From: Nonomuraea ceibae
GTDB taxonomy: Bacteria > Actinomycetota > Actinomycetes > Streptosporangiales > Streptosporangiaceae
Length of the DNA: 35,841 nucleotides
Assembly: GCF_019396325.1 (NCBI RefSeq)
Contig: NZ_JAHKRO010000072.1
Span: 1 to 35,841, forward strand
Direction: 5' to 3'
Positions 24,432-32,455 of the stretch are shown here, one piece after another. The translations under genes were made by a program, and so were the position numbers. Numbering within the stretch: position 1 is the first letter of the stretch; each line of letters starts with the position of its first letter. A model generated the notes under the pieces. That model saw only the letters and a program-made list of their open reading frames with translations. It searched no databases and was not told the origin of the DNA.

Positions 24432-26407
24432 CCCACCTCCCGTGGTCCTGCTGGGCGCCCGCCCCGGCCCCGGACCGCTCGGCGGTCGTCTACGGCAGCG
24501 ACCGCGACGGCACGCCGCGCGCCTGGATCCGGCCCGCGCGCGGCGAGCCCCGGCCCGTCCCCACCGGCCCCCACCCCATCGTCGACGTGCACTGGGCGCC
24601 GACCGGGGCGCGGCTGGCCGTCCTGCTCGCCCCCGGCGGCGGCGAGCACACCGAGGTCTGGACCGTACGGCCGGACGGCGGCGACCTGCGGCCCCTCGCC
24701 GCGCCCCCGGGAGGGTCTGCGGTGTTCATCCGATGGACCGAACGCGGCGAGGACCTGCTGGTCGCCGAGACCCACGCCGGCGGGCGCACCGACGCGGTCA
24801 TCGTCGACGCCGCCACCGGCGGACGCCAGATCGTCGCCTCCGGCCCGCTGCTGCGGCCCGCCGCCGTCAGCCGCGACCACGCCACCGTCCTGCTGCGGCA
24901 CGGGCCCCGCGGGGCGCGCCGCATGTCGGTGCGGCACGCGGGGGGTGGTGAGCACGAACTGCTCGCGGGGCTGCCGGGGACGACCGACTACGGCATCCTC
25001 GCCCCGGACGGGCACACGGCCTACCTGCTCACCGACGCCGGCCGCGACCGCACCGCCCTGGTGGCCGTCCACGGCGACGGCCTGTGGCAGGCCTCCGACG
25101 AGGGCCCCTGGCAGGGCACCCTCGGCGGCCCCGATGGTGGACCAGGTGGCGGCCCAGGTGGCGGCCCAGGTGGCGGCTCCGGCGGTGGCCTCTGGGCGGG
25201 CTCGGGCGGGGGCCTCCGGCACGGCTCCGGCGGCGCTCTCCTGCGTGGTTCGGATGGCGGTCTTTGGCAGGGTTCGGGTCGAGGGCTACGGCGGGGGCTG
25301 GGGGAGCCGGAGGTGCTGGCGGAGCGGGCGGACGCGGAGCTGGACCAGTTCGCGCTCAGCGCCGACGGCCGGCACGCCGTCCTGGTGTGGAACGAGCACG
25401 GCCGCTCCCGCCTGGAGCTCCTCGACCCGCGCACCGGCCTCACCGTCCCGCTGCCCGGGCTGCCCGCCGACGTCGTCACCTCCGTCCGCGTCTCCCTGGA
25501 CGGCGGCGTGGCCGTGCTCGCCGCCGAAGGCCCCGCCCAGCCGTCCCAGGTGTACGCGTGCGACCTGCAGACCGGCGCGTACGAGCACCTCGCGGGCGCC
25601 GGACGCCTGCCGGAAGCGGTCGAGGCCGAGCCGGTGCGCTTCCCGGCCCGCGACGGCCTCGGCCTGGCCGCCTGGCTGTATCGCCCCGCACGGGCCCGGG
25701 GCGCCGCGCCGTACGTCGTCCACCTGCACGGCGGCCCCGAGGACCAGGAACGGCCCACGTACAACCCGCTCTACCAGCATCTTCTCGCTCACGGCATCGG
25801 CGTGTTCGCGCCGAACGTGCGCGGCTCCGGCGGCTACGGGCGCGCCTTCCGTGAGGCCGACGACCGCGAGCGCCGCTTCCGCGCCGTCGACGACGTGGCC
25901 GACTGCGTCGCCGAGCTCGTCCGGCTGGGCGCCGCCGACCCGTCCCGGGTCGCCTGCATGGGCTGGTCGTACGGCGGTTATCTCACGCTCGCCGCCCTGG
26001 TCGCCCATCCCGCGCTGTTCCGGGCCGGGGTCGAGGTGTGCGGCATGGCCGACTTCGCCACCTTCTACGAACGCACCGACCCGTGGGTCGCGGCGGCGGC
26101 CGTCCGCGAGTACGGCCATCCCGAGACCGACCGGGACCTGCTGCGGGCCCTGTCGCCGCTGCGCGCCTTCGACCGGCTGCGCGCCCCGCTCCTGGTCGTG
26201 CACGGCCGCCACGACACCAACGTCCCCTTCCACCAGGCCGAACAGGTGCTGGCCGCCGCCGCGGCGCTCGGCCTGCCCTGTGACAGCCTGCTGTTCGACG
26301 ACGAGGGGCATCACATCCGGCAGGTCGCCAACCGGGTCGCGTTCATCAGCAAGGTCACCGGCTGGCTCGAACACCAGCTCCTTGGCTCCTTCGCGGACCG
26401 CGCCTGA
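24428..26407 (+). CDS. S9-family prolyl oligopeptidase/acylaminoacyl peptidase with a Gly-rich insert
   Basis: A 659-residue serine peptidase. The N-terminal half (about 1-400) is a beta-propeller with WD-like repeats (SADGRHAVLVW, APDGHTAYLL). The C-terminal alpha/beta hydrolase has Ser514 in GWSYGGY, Asp596 in HGRHDTNVP and His628 in DEGHHI. Residues about 220-292 form a Gly/Leu/Ser-rich low-complexity insertion between propeller blades, encoded by a 12-bp tandem repeat. The GTG at 24428 overlaps the amidotransferase stop; an ATG at 24407 is an alternative. No signal peptide is seen. It may process or recycle a small peptide product of the two ligases upstream, which is an inference from the operon. 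Confidence 0.88.
   Translation: MTHLPWSCWAPAPAPDRSAVVYGSDRDGTPRAWIRPARGEPRPVPTGPHPIVDVHWAPTGARLAVLLAPGGGEHTEVWTVRPDGGDLRPLAAPPGGSAVFIRWTERGEDLLVAETHAGGRTDAVIVDAATGGRQIVASGPLLRPAAVSRDHATVLLRHGPRGARRMSVRHAGGGEHELLAGLPGTTDYGILAPDGHTAYLLTDAGRDRTALVAVHGDGLWQASDEGPWQGTLGGPDGGPGGGPGGGPGGGSGGGLWAGSGGGLRHGSGGALLRGSDGGLWQGSGRGLRRGLGEPEVLAERADAELDQFALSADGRHAVLVWNEHGRSRLELLDPRTGLTVPLPGLPADVVTSVRVSLDGGVAVLAAEGPAQPSQVYACDLQTGAYEHLAGAGRLPEAVEAEPVRFPARDGLGLAAWLYRPARARGAAPYVVHLHGGPEDQERPTYNPLYQHLLAHGIGVFAPNVRGSGGYGRAFREADDRERRFRAVDDVADCVAELVRLGAADPSRVACMGWSYGGYLTLAALVAHPALFRAGVEVCGMADFATFYERTDPWVAAAAVREYGHPETDRDLLRALSPLRAFDRLRAPLLVVHGRHDTNVPFHQAEQVLAAAAALGLPCDSLLFDDEGHHIRQVANRVAFISKVTGWLEHQLLGSFADRA
25142..25177. 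repeat. 12-bp tandem repeat inside the S9 peptidase gene
   Basis: Three exact copies of CCAGGTGGCGGC, with diverged copies on both sides, encode a GGP/GGGP track. The wider repeat-like stretch runs from about 25105 to 25310. Confidence 0.85.
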
Positions 26408-26461
26408 CCGCGACCCTCCCTTGCGGTGACCCGTGACACCCCTTCACCTCCGGGAGGACCC

Positions 26462-26656
26462 ATGCGCACCTTCACAATCGACTTCCAGGCCGCCCCCGAC
26501 GACCTGCGCCGCCGATTGCGCGACACCCGCTGCCCCGACGCTGTCACCTTTCACGAGTGGTAGGCCGGGCCGCCGCCCTCGTCCATGCGCAGGCTGGTGA
26601 CGTACTGGCTCGACGGCTACGACTGGCGCGCCTCCGGCTCCCCTCGCACGAACGCC
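26462..26656 (+). pseudogene. Broken epoxide hydrolase N-terminal (EHN) fragment
   Basis: An ATG at 26462 with GGGAGG upstream starts RTFTIDFQAAPDDLRRRLRD, the typical beginning of EHN-domain epoxide hydrolases. After 33 codons the frame hits TAG (26561). In the same frame the family's next motif continues at 26585: MRRLVTYWLDGYDWRA, normally LRELVxYWRDGYDWR. So one stop codon, and a short loss of sequence around it, interrupts the domain, and the catalytic alpha/beta hydrolase part is absent. The good ribosome site suggests recent decay. It directly follows the peptidase operon and marks the beginning of the decayed zone. Confidence 0.75.
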
Positions 26657-27349
26657 TGCTGGTCCACCCCACCCCACCGCGGCATGTCCGTCCGGGTACT
26701 GACCGCTGATGACGTCATCGGTCTGCACCGGATGCGGCGCGCCATCAGGCACGTACCGTCCCATGCCGCCGATGCGCTGGACGGTCTCCGCAATGCGATC
26801 AACGAGGCCGGGAGCGCCGTCGGCCACTGCATCCGAATCCGGGAATCATGTCGGGCCTGCCTTCGCCGGGGCGAACCTGATCTCCCCCTTACCAAAAAGC
26901 CCGGCGGACGTGCCGACTCGAGCGCCTGTCATTGCACCCGCTGAGATTGTGAGCGGAGCGAAAACGAGTTTCTCCAGATAGACGGACATGATGATCCTGG
27001 TGTGCGGCCAAGGGTCCTCTTGGTAGACGTCACCAGGAGCGAGTCCGGCGGCCACGTCGGAGCCGTTGATCCAACCATGACGACCACAGAGAACGCATGG
27101 CCGGGAGCATTGGTGCCGCAGAGGCAATCCTTCGTCGGCCCCATGGCAGCGGAGCACTCCTTCCCAGCTCCTGTCGATCCCACCAGGCCGGGTCGGCCGT
27201 CGAGCTGGACCGACCAGCACAGGGAGCCGGCCCCGTTGGGAGTTCCCGGAAGACCCGTGTCAATGGCCCCAGAACAACCGCGGTGCAATCCCCCCAGCGG
27301 GGGAGCCACCTGGCTCCCAGGCGTGAGGCGCGTCCCCCGTGGCACCGCC
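26657..27349. other. Decayed gene-poor stretch of lower G+C
   Basis: About 690 bp with no confident gene. One frame at 26684-26850 reads like a protein piece (MSVRVLTADDVIGLHRMRR, then DALDGLRNAINEAG) but has no recognisable family and no complete gene. A perfect 12-bp palindrome GATGACGTCATC lies at 26708-26719. Codon bias and G+C are lower than in the genes to the left. It is probably remnants of lost genes. Confidence 0.5.
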
Positions 27350-27829
27350 ATGATCGAGGGCATGAGATCAACGTGGTTCGGAATCGCCGCTCTGACCCCG
27401 TACATCGCCATGAAGACCTACTGGGCCTTCGGCGGGAACGCCGGCCGACCGGCCGGCGACCTGGGGGCGGAGATGCTGGCCAACGGCGCGCCCGAGGCCC
27501 TGGTCTGGCTGGAACGCCACGGGATCGACTTCACCGCTCTGGGCGCCCTCGGGGGCGTGCTCTTCCTGGTCGCGCTGGCCCGCCCGTGGGGCGAACGGCT
27601 GCCGCGCCGGCTGCTGCTGGTCCCGGGATGGGCAGGAGCCTTGATCCTCACCCCCTACGGCACCGCCACCTTGATCGCCTCGGCCGTGGGCTTCAGGGCC
27701 GTCGAGGAAGGCTGGTCGCCCTGGGTCGGTTACGTGGGCGGACTGGCCTTCGCGGGCCTCGGATTGGCCCTCGCATTGGGCACCCGCTCCTATCAGCGCC
27801 GTACCCGCCCCGCTCCTGTTCTGGCATAA
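27350..27829 (+). CDS. Small integral membrane protein, unknown function
   Basis: About 159 residues with four likely transmembrane helices: WFGIAALTPYIAMKTYW near the start, TALGALGGVLFLVALA (about 62-77), LLLVPGWAGALILTPYG (about 88-110) and WVGYVGGLAFAGLGLALALG (about 124-145). Between helices 1 and 2 is a soluble loop with GAPEALVWLERHGIDF. I recall similar unnamed actinobacterial membrane proteins but no function. Starts at 27350 or 27362 are both possible; neither has a good ribosome site. Upstream sequence in the same frame is not convincing protein. It appears intact within an otherwise decayed zone. Confidence 0.6.
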   Translation: MIEGMRSTWFGIAALTPYIAMKTYWAFGGNAGRPAGDLGAEMLANGAPEALVWLERHGIDFTALGALGGVLFLVALARPWGERLPRRLLLVPGWAGALILTPYGTATLIASAVGFRAVEEGWSPWVGYVGGLAFAGLGLALALGTRSYQRRTRPAPVLA

Positions 27830-27913
27830 GTCCATCCAGCAGCACTTTCCATGGCCGCTCACCTGGAGACCCGCTGCTGCATCGGGAGCGATCTCTAAGA
27901 GCGCCTAACGCAC

Positions 27914-28041
27914 TCAAGTGAGGCGCCGCCAGCAGATGAGCGCGCAGGCCAGCTTGAGGAAGGCCTCGTGGATGGCGGCACTCACCTTTCAGCGGATACG
28001 CAGGCGGCGGAAGCGTGCAACAGGGGCGCTGATCGCTGAGG
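27914..28041 (-). pseudogene. C-terminal remnant of an IS5-family transposase
   Basis: Reading leftward from about 28041 the translation gives ARFRRLRIR, stop, KVSAAIHEAFLKLACALICWRRL and a stop at 27914. This matches the usual C-terminus of actinobacterial IS5-group transposases (RxRWE...DIHEAFLxLACALICWRRL). The internal TGA sits where a Trp (TGG) is expected, so a point mutation is likely. The rest of the gene is missing. Confidence 0.65.
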
Positions 28042-28235
28042 CGCGCCTCCACCAGCCCGACACCACCTCATCCGCACCCGATTAGGACAGTAGACACGGA
28101 TGGCTCGCCTTCGACAGCTTTATACGGAGTGTAGAGGACTGCGGACAGGAACGCTGTCCCACTTCGGAAAACGACATGGAGGTAGTCGTCGTCGCGCACC
28201 ACAGAAGTGTTTCAGGCGGCTATATGTTTGCACTG

Positions 28236-28292
28236 ACCTATGAAACAGCGTTCGCCTTCTACGCGTCCGGCTGTAAGTGGTGTTTCATAGGT
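28236..28292. repeat. Perfect 12-bp inverted repeat with a 33-bp centre
   Basis: ACCTATGAAACA (28236-28247) and TGTTTCATAGGT (28281-28292) are exact inverted copies. It is AT-rich compared with the genome and lies amid transposase and integrase debris. It could be two abutting transposon ends, a small non-autonomous element, or a recombination or hairpin site. Confidence 0.65.
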
Positions 28293-28409
28293 GTTCGCTC
28301 TTGAATCACCTCACCGACCCGCCCGACCGGGTGTGGCATTTTACGGGTGTGATGCTGGGTGAGCATCGCGAGTATGTGACAGCCCGACGGTCCGCACTCT
28401 CGGGCCGAG

Positions 28410-28558
28410 ATGGAGAAGATCTTCTTCCTCGACAACGAGGACATGGCCCTGATCATGGGGCATCGCGGCCGGCGCATCCGGTGCGGCTGGAGGTGCCGAA
28501 CGAGGTCCTGGACGTTGTCGCCGGCCAGTTGGGGGTCGGCGAACGCTGCGAGCGAGCC
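28410..28558 (+). pseudogene. Remnant of a Tn3-type transposase N-terminal (DUF4158) region
   Basis: The frame from ATG 28410 reads MEKIFFLDNEDMALIMGHRG, resembling the ERFFxLDDxDxALIxxRRG block at the N-terminus of Tn3-family TnpA proteins. After a frameshift and a loss of roughly 20-25 residues, another frame gives VPNEVLDVVAGQLGVGE, matching the following VPxEVxDYVAxQLGI block. Similarity is judged from memory only. The remainder of the transposase is missing; it abuts the recombinase remnant on the other strand. Confidence 0.5.
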
Positions 28559-28620
28559 TGGGTTCGCGACCACGCCGGCCGCGAACCCAGGCGAGGATCG
28601 GTCGGCAGTGGCGCCACTGG

Positions 28621-29275
28621 TGCGTAGCGTGCGGTCATCAGGTGAGAGTCGTGGTCCAGGATCCGGCGAACGACCTCTTGGGGCACGTCTCGGTTGATCA
28701 ACATGGTGCCGAAAGTGTGGCGCCACTGGTGCGGGGTGAGGTGAACAGGCCGGCCGTACTCGTCTTGGATGTCACAGCGTTCCAGCGAGCGATGCAGCGC
28801 CCTGCGGTAGGTAGTGCTGAGTATCGGACGGATGCCCTCGAGGCTGTCATGGGAGCCTTGCTCTCGACGCAAGTTCGGGCGATCCCGGTCGGGGATTCCC
28901 CCGGTCCGCGAACCTGTCGTCAAATAGTTCCGGTCCAGCGGGCCGGGACGTCTTCGCCCCCGACGCGGTGCCAAGGTGGATGTTCTCCCGCGAGACGCCA
29001 GCATGTCCGAAGCCCGATATGGCATAGTTGCGCCCCTAATGACGATCTCGATAGCGGGGATCGGCGTGGGGGCATCGTGGGGAACTGTCCATCAGGGCCA
29101 GGCCGGGCAGCAGCCGGTCGCGCCGCCCGACGGGCGCGTTCAGGTCGCAGGCGGTCACCATGGCGCGCAGCGCGTCGATGGTGATGGGTGGTGCCTCGCG
29201 CTGGCCGCGGTCGCCCGATTCGGCGCGCCGGCGTTTGTGGGCGCGTAGCGCCGGACGGGCCGGCTCGGTGGCCGG
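28621..29275 (-). pseudogene. Decayed tyrosine recombinase (integrase)
   Basis: Two blocks in the correct N-to-C order on the minus strand. The upstream block (about 29275-29085) reads EAPPITIDALRAMVTACD then APVGRRDRLLPGLALM, like the start of the catalytic domain of actinobacterial integrases. The downstream block (about 28850-28621) reads STTYRRALHRSLERCDI, LTPHQWRHTFGTMLINRDVP and RRILDHDSHLMTARYA. It contains the HxxR box, the second His/Asp region and the catalytic Tyr. The sequence between is frameshifted and diverged, and the C-terminus is lost at the Tn3-like remnant. The gene is not functional as read. Confidence 0.65.
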
Positions 29276-29359
29276 CGCGGGTGGGTCTCACGTGCGGTCC
29301 GGGTGACGGTTCACTGTTGATCTGGACTCGTGTAAGAAGAGCTGGCACATTGGTCAAGC

Positions 29360-30988
29360 ATGACGATCATGATCGATGGAGAGAGCCTGACCGCGCCCGA
29401 GGTCGTACGGGTGGCCCGCCGCGACGAGTATGCCCCTGGCGAGGAGGTTGCGCTGGCATCGGCAGCGCGGGAGCGGCTGAGCCGGGCTCGGGCCTACATC
29501 GAAGCGCACTGGATGCATGATGAGGCACCGTTGATGTACGGCTTCAACACGGGAGTCGGGCTGTTCAAGGATCGACGGGTGCCGGTTGCCGAAATGGAGC
29601 TCTACCAGCACCAGCTGATCAAGGCGCATGCGGTCGGTGTCGGGGAACCCTATGAGGAGGATGTGGTCCGGGCCACCATGCTGTTACGGGCGAACGCCTT
29701 CGCGGCCGGTTTCTCCGGGCCCACCGTCGCTGTCGTCGACCGGCTGCTGGACTTTGTCAACCGGAACCTGCACCCGGTGATCCCGTGCAAGGGTTCGGTG
29801 GGTGCGTCCGGAGATCTTGCGCCGTTGGCGTACATGGCTGCTGCCCTCAGCGGCTTTCACGAGGCGCGGATCGAATACCAGGGCGAGTCGCTGTCCGCGC
29901 GGGAGGCGATCGCCGCCGCCGGGCTCGCTGTGGACATGAGGCTGGGCGCCAAGGACGCCGCGGCCCTGCTCAACGGCTGCACCGTCTCGCTGGCTCTGGG
30001 GGTGTTGGCCGCACACGATGCACGATCTGTTGTGCAGGCTGCCGACATCGCCCTGGCCATGAGTCTGGAGGCGATGCGTGGTGAGCTGGCGGCCTTTCAG
30101 CCACCGGTGCACCAGGCCAGGCCGCATCCGGGTCAACAGCGCACCGCCCGCAACGTGCTCAGGATGGCAGGCGATTCGCGACGCTGCTCACCGTCGGCGC
30201 GGCAGGTGGTCTTTCCGGATGAGAATCGGGCGGAGGGTCAAGCGGCGCCGCCGCGAATTCAGGACGTCTATTCGTTCCGGTGTGCTCCGCAGGTGCACGG
30301 GCCCGTACGTGATGCGCTCGACTATGCCGATCGGGTTCTGGGCGTCGAGATCAACTCGGCGACCGACAACCCGCTGATGTTCGCTAGCGGTGATGACTAC
30401 CAGGTCATCTCGGGGGGCAACTTTCACGGGCAGTCGCTGGCCCAGGTCATGGACCTCATGGCCATTGCCCTGACGGATCTCGGGTCCATCAGTGAGCGTC
30501 GCCTTGCCCGCCTCATCGAACCCACCATGAGCTATGGCCTGCCACGCAACCTCAACGCCGGACTCCCAGGCGTCAACACCGGCTATGCGGCCATGCAATG
30601 CTCCATGTCCGCCCTGGTGATGGAGAACCGCACGCTGGCCACGCCCGGCTCGATCGATTCCATTCCTGGTAAGGGCAACGCGGAAGACCACGTCTCCAAC
30701 TCCACCTGGTGCGCCAGAAAAACCCGCACCATCGTGGCCAACGTCGAACAGATCGTCGCCGTCGAGATGCTGATGGCCGCCCAGGCACTGTCACTGGTCG
30801 AACCGCAGGCCGCCGCATTCCCCCTCGGCACGGGAACCCAGGCCGCGCTGAAGGTGATCCGCGCCGCCATCCCGCCGGCCCTCCACGGTGACCGATGGTT
30901 CGAGACGGAGATGGCGACCGCCCTCGACCTCCTACGATCCGGCACCATCTCCAAGGCCGTCCAAGCGGCTGTCGGGCCACTGGAATGA
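29360..30988 (+). CDS. Aromatic amino acid / histidine ammonia-lyase (MIO enzyme)
   Basis: A 542-residue lyase forming an MIO prosthetic group from Ala149-Ser150-Gly151 in GSVGASGDLAPLA. The family landmarks YGFNTGVG (Tyr60), NGCTVSLAL, RPHPGQ, QDVYSFRCAPQVHG, NSATDNPL and GGNFHGQ are all present. It eliminates ammonia from an aromatic amino acid. At the substrate-selectivity site it has Ala89-His90 (LIKAHAVGVG), where histidine lyases usually have Ser-His, so histidine is the first guess but not certain. No other hut gene is nearby. The ATG at 29360 begins the homology; its ribosome site is weak. Base composition is clearly less GC-extreme than in the left half, and it sits next to integrase debris, suggesting horizontal acquisition. 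Confidence 0.85.
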   Translation: MTIMIDGESLTAPEVVRVARRDEYAPGEEVALASAARERLSRARAYIEAHWMHDEAPLMYGFNTGVGLFKDRRVPVAEMELYQHQLIKAHAVGVGEPYEEDVVRATMLLRANAFAAGFSGPTVAVVDRLLDFVNRNLHPVIPCKGSVGASGDLAPLAYMAAALSGFHEARIEYQGESLSAREAIAAAGLAVDMRLGAKDAAALLNGCTVSLALGVLAAHDARSVVQAADIALAMSLEAMRGELAAFQPPVHQARPHPGQQRTARNVLRMAGDSRRCSPSARQVVFPDENRAEGQAAPPRIQDVYSFRCAPQVHGPVRDALDYADRVLGVEINSATDNPLMFASGDDYQVISGGNFHGQSLAQVMDLMAIALTDLGSISERRLARLIEPTMSYGLPRNLNAGLPGVNTGYAAMQCSMSALVMENRTLATPGSIDSIPGKGNAEDHVSNSTWCARKTRTIVANVEQIVAVEMLMAAQALSLVEPQAAAFPLGTGTQAALKVIRAAIPPALHGDRWFETEMATALDLLRSGTISKAVQAAVGPLE

Positions 30989-31097
30989 TCAACCGCAGCA
31001 CCGTTGCCCGGCCGCCGTACAGCGATCGTTGTCCTGGGTTGTTGATCCCTTCTTGCAGCGCAGAAAGATGGGATCTTGTCAGGCACATGAGGCCGGC

Positions 31098-31609
31098 TCA
31101 GCCGGTCGGATCAGTGATCTCGGTCACGAGTGCGGCCAGGGGCAGGCGGCCGGTGGGGATGGCGGACTTGCCGGTCGGGGCAGGGGCTGGGTGGCCCAGG
31201 CATACAGCGGTACGCACTCGCCAGGGCGGTGTGAGCCGGCAGATCCGGCCGGCCAGGTCGGCGTTGGTGGCGGGGAAGAACGATACGGGGCAGCCTGGGC
31301 GTCCTCACCGCCGGCGTCCTCGTCGACGGCCAGGGCGATCACGACCGGCGCCGTGGCGAGGTGCGCGGCGTAGGCGCCCAGGCCCGAAAGCCGGCGGCGG
31401 ACTGCACCGCTGCGTACGACCACGAACCTCCACGGCTGCCGGTTACGGGCCGAGCCGGCCCAGCGGCCGGCTTCCAGCACCTGGCGCAGTTCCTCGTCGC
31501 TGACGGGTGCCGTGGTGAACCACCGGCTCGCCCGCAGGGACGTCAGCATCGACACATCGGAGTGGGGCGGCACATCCATCACGGTCCTGAACGCGGGCGG
31601 ACGGGACAT
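31098..31609 (-). pseudogene. Nitroreductase-family gene with an internal deletion and frameshift
   Basis: The N-terminal frame from 31609 reads SLRASRWFTTAPVSDEELRQ, then EAGRWAGSARNRQPWRFVVV, a clear FMN-dependent nitroreductase start. Soon after VIALAVDEDAGGEDAQ (about 31302) that frame turns into Pro/Ser-rich nonsense. In another frame the family's C-terminal half resumes: GCPVSFFPATNADLAGRICR, then TAVCLGHP and TGRLPLAALVTEITDP, stopping at 31098. The two halves join at a point where about 20 residues (the usual DAGxAxQNLMLAAxxLGxGS helix) are missing. So a deletion with frameshift has probably inactivated it. Confidence 0.75.
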
Positions 31610-31627
31610 CCGGGGGCCGGTGCCGCT

Positions 31628-31639
31628 GGTTGATCAACC
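31628..31639. repeat. 12-bp palindrome GGTTGATCAACC
   Basis: A perfect palindrome overlapping the stop codon of the gene at 31634. Related words GATCAACC (30987) and GTTGATC (31041) occur after the ammonia-lyase stop, flanking the broken nitroreductase. The latter two could form a loose hairpin. Confidence 0.5.
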
Positions 31640-32074
31640 CTGGGCAAGGCGCAGCGCCCGAACGATCACTACGGCCTCCGCCAGGAGGTCGACCGGGCAG
31701 CCCCAGTAGTCATAGATGCCGCCCCGAGCTCGGTTGCTGCCGCAGATGACGAACACACCGGTCCCCAACTCGGCTTTGAGGTGGCCGGCCAGCCAGCCGA
31801 CGAAGCCGCTGTTGTCGAGTTCGGCCGGGAAATGGAAGGAGAAGATCCCGAAGTGCTCGACGTCTGCGACTCCGGGGCGCAGCGGGACCAGCCGGCTCCA
31901 GCTCTCGCTGTCACGCACCACGGCCAAGGTGTCAGCGGTGAGTGCCGGCGGGCGGTCGGCGGGGAACTCCTCGAAGCACCACACACCATCGTGCACGGTG
32001 AGATCCGCCATCGTGATCACGCGGCGGAGGCGCTCATGAGTCTGTTCCGGAGTCTCCCTGCTGACGCTGACCAT
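31634..32074 (-). CDS. Conserved hypothetical protein (possibly DUF6196)
   Basis: A 146-residue soluble protein beginning VSVSRETPEQTHERLRRVI, with GVWCFEEFPADRPPAL, ESWSRLVPLRPG, FSFHFPAELDNSGFVGWLA and RGGIYDYWGCP. I have a loose memory of this pattern as an actinobacterial domain of unknown function (DUF6196) but cannot confirm it. It is a single compact domain with no signal peptide. The ATG at 32074 has GGAGG nine bases upstream. It lies 24 bp upstream of the broken nitroreductase on the same strand and may have been co-transcribed with it. Confidence 0.75.
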   Translation of the reverse strand: MVSVSRETPEQTHERLRRVITMADLTVHDGVWCFEEFPADRPPALTADTLAVVRDSESWSRLVPLRPGVADVEHFGIFSFHFPAELDNSGFVGWLAGHLKAELGTGVFVICGSNRARGGIYDYWGCPVDLLAEAVVIVRALRLAQG

Positions 32075-32455
32075 GGAACGAGACCTCCGATTCGTTTACC
32101 GTGACCCGCCTTGAGCAGCGGACGCACGCGATCCTCCCACGGCCCGCCGGACGTGACGCCCCCGGCTCAGGCAGGGTTGGTAACCCGGGTCGCCTCGCCG
32201 CCCAAAGGCGTCCGGAGGCAGATCCTGCTCTTCGGGCTGAGAGGCAAGTATGAGCTGAGGCAGAGGTCTGATGGCCACGGTCCTGGCCGGAACGGCCGGT
32301 GTCACGGCTGTTCAGAGGCCGTCCCTCCGCACACGGAGAGCGCCGCGCGAGAAGGAGCCACGAGCCGGGGCCGGGCAGGCAGGCGCGCTACAGCGTGCAG
32401 CGTCGCGGCGGCCATCATTCCGTCCATCCATCTGACGCGTGGCCACACCTGCGTC
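32075..32455. other. Mostly empty 380-bp gap
   Basis: It lies upstream of the gene at 31634-32074 and past the end of the LysR gene. The only possible gene is a 54-codon frame on the plus strand (ATG 32271 after CAGAGG, TGA 32433), Arg/Ala-rich and unrecognised; I give it low weight. The promoter for the leftward gene should be at 32080-32150, but no clear boxes were found. Confidence 0.4.

Larger units (their letters stand above)
27830..28409. other. Gene-free stretch with insertion-sequence debris
   Basis: Apart from the IS5-type transposase tail (27914-28041) and the inverted repeat at 28236-28292, nothing coding is visible. The segment 28080-28260 is markedly more AT-rich than the rest of the window. 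TCTAAGAGCG near 27894 could be part of an old insertion-sequence end. Confidence 0.45.

Noticed and set aside
25105..25310. Gly-rich tract as a separate gene or frameshift
   Set aside because: The peptidase frame stays open on both sides with propeller sequence, so it is an in-frame insert.
27002..27349. N-terminal extension of the small membrane protein
   Set aside because: The extra 116 residues are Pro/Ser-rich, lack hydrophobic or conserved character, and have no start signal.
30987..31047. Hairpin terminator after the ammonia-lyase
   Set aside because: Only a 7-bp stem with a loop of about 46 bases and no T-tract; too weak to annotate as a terminator.
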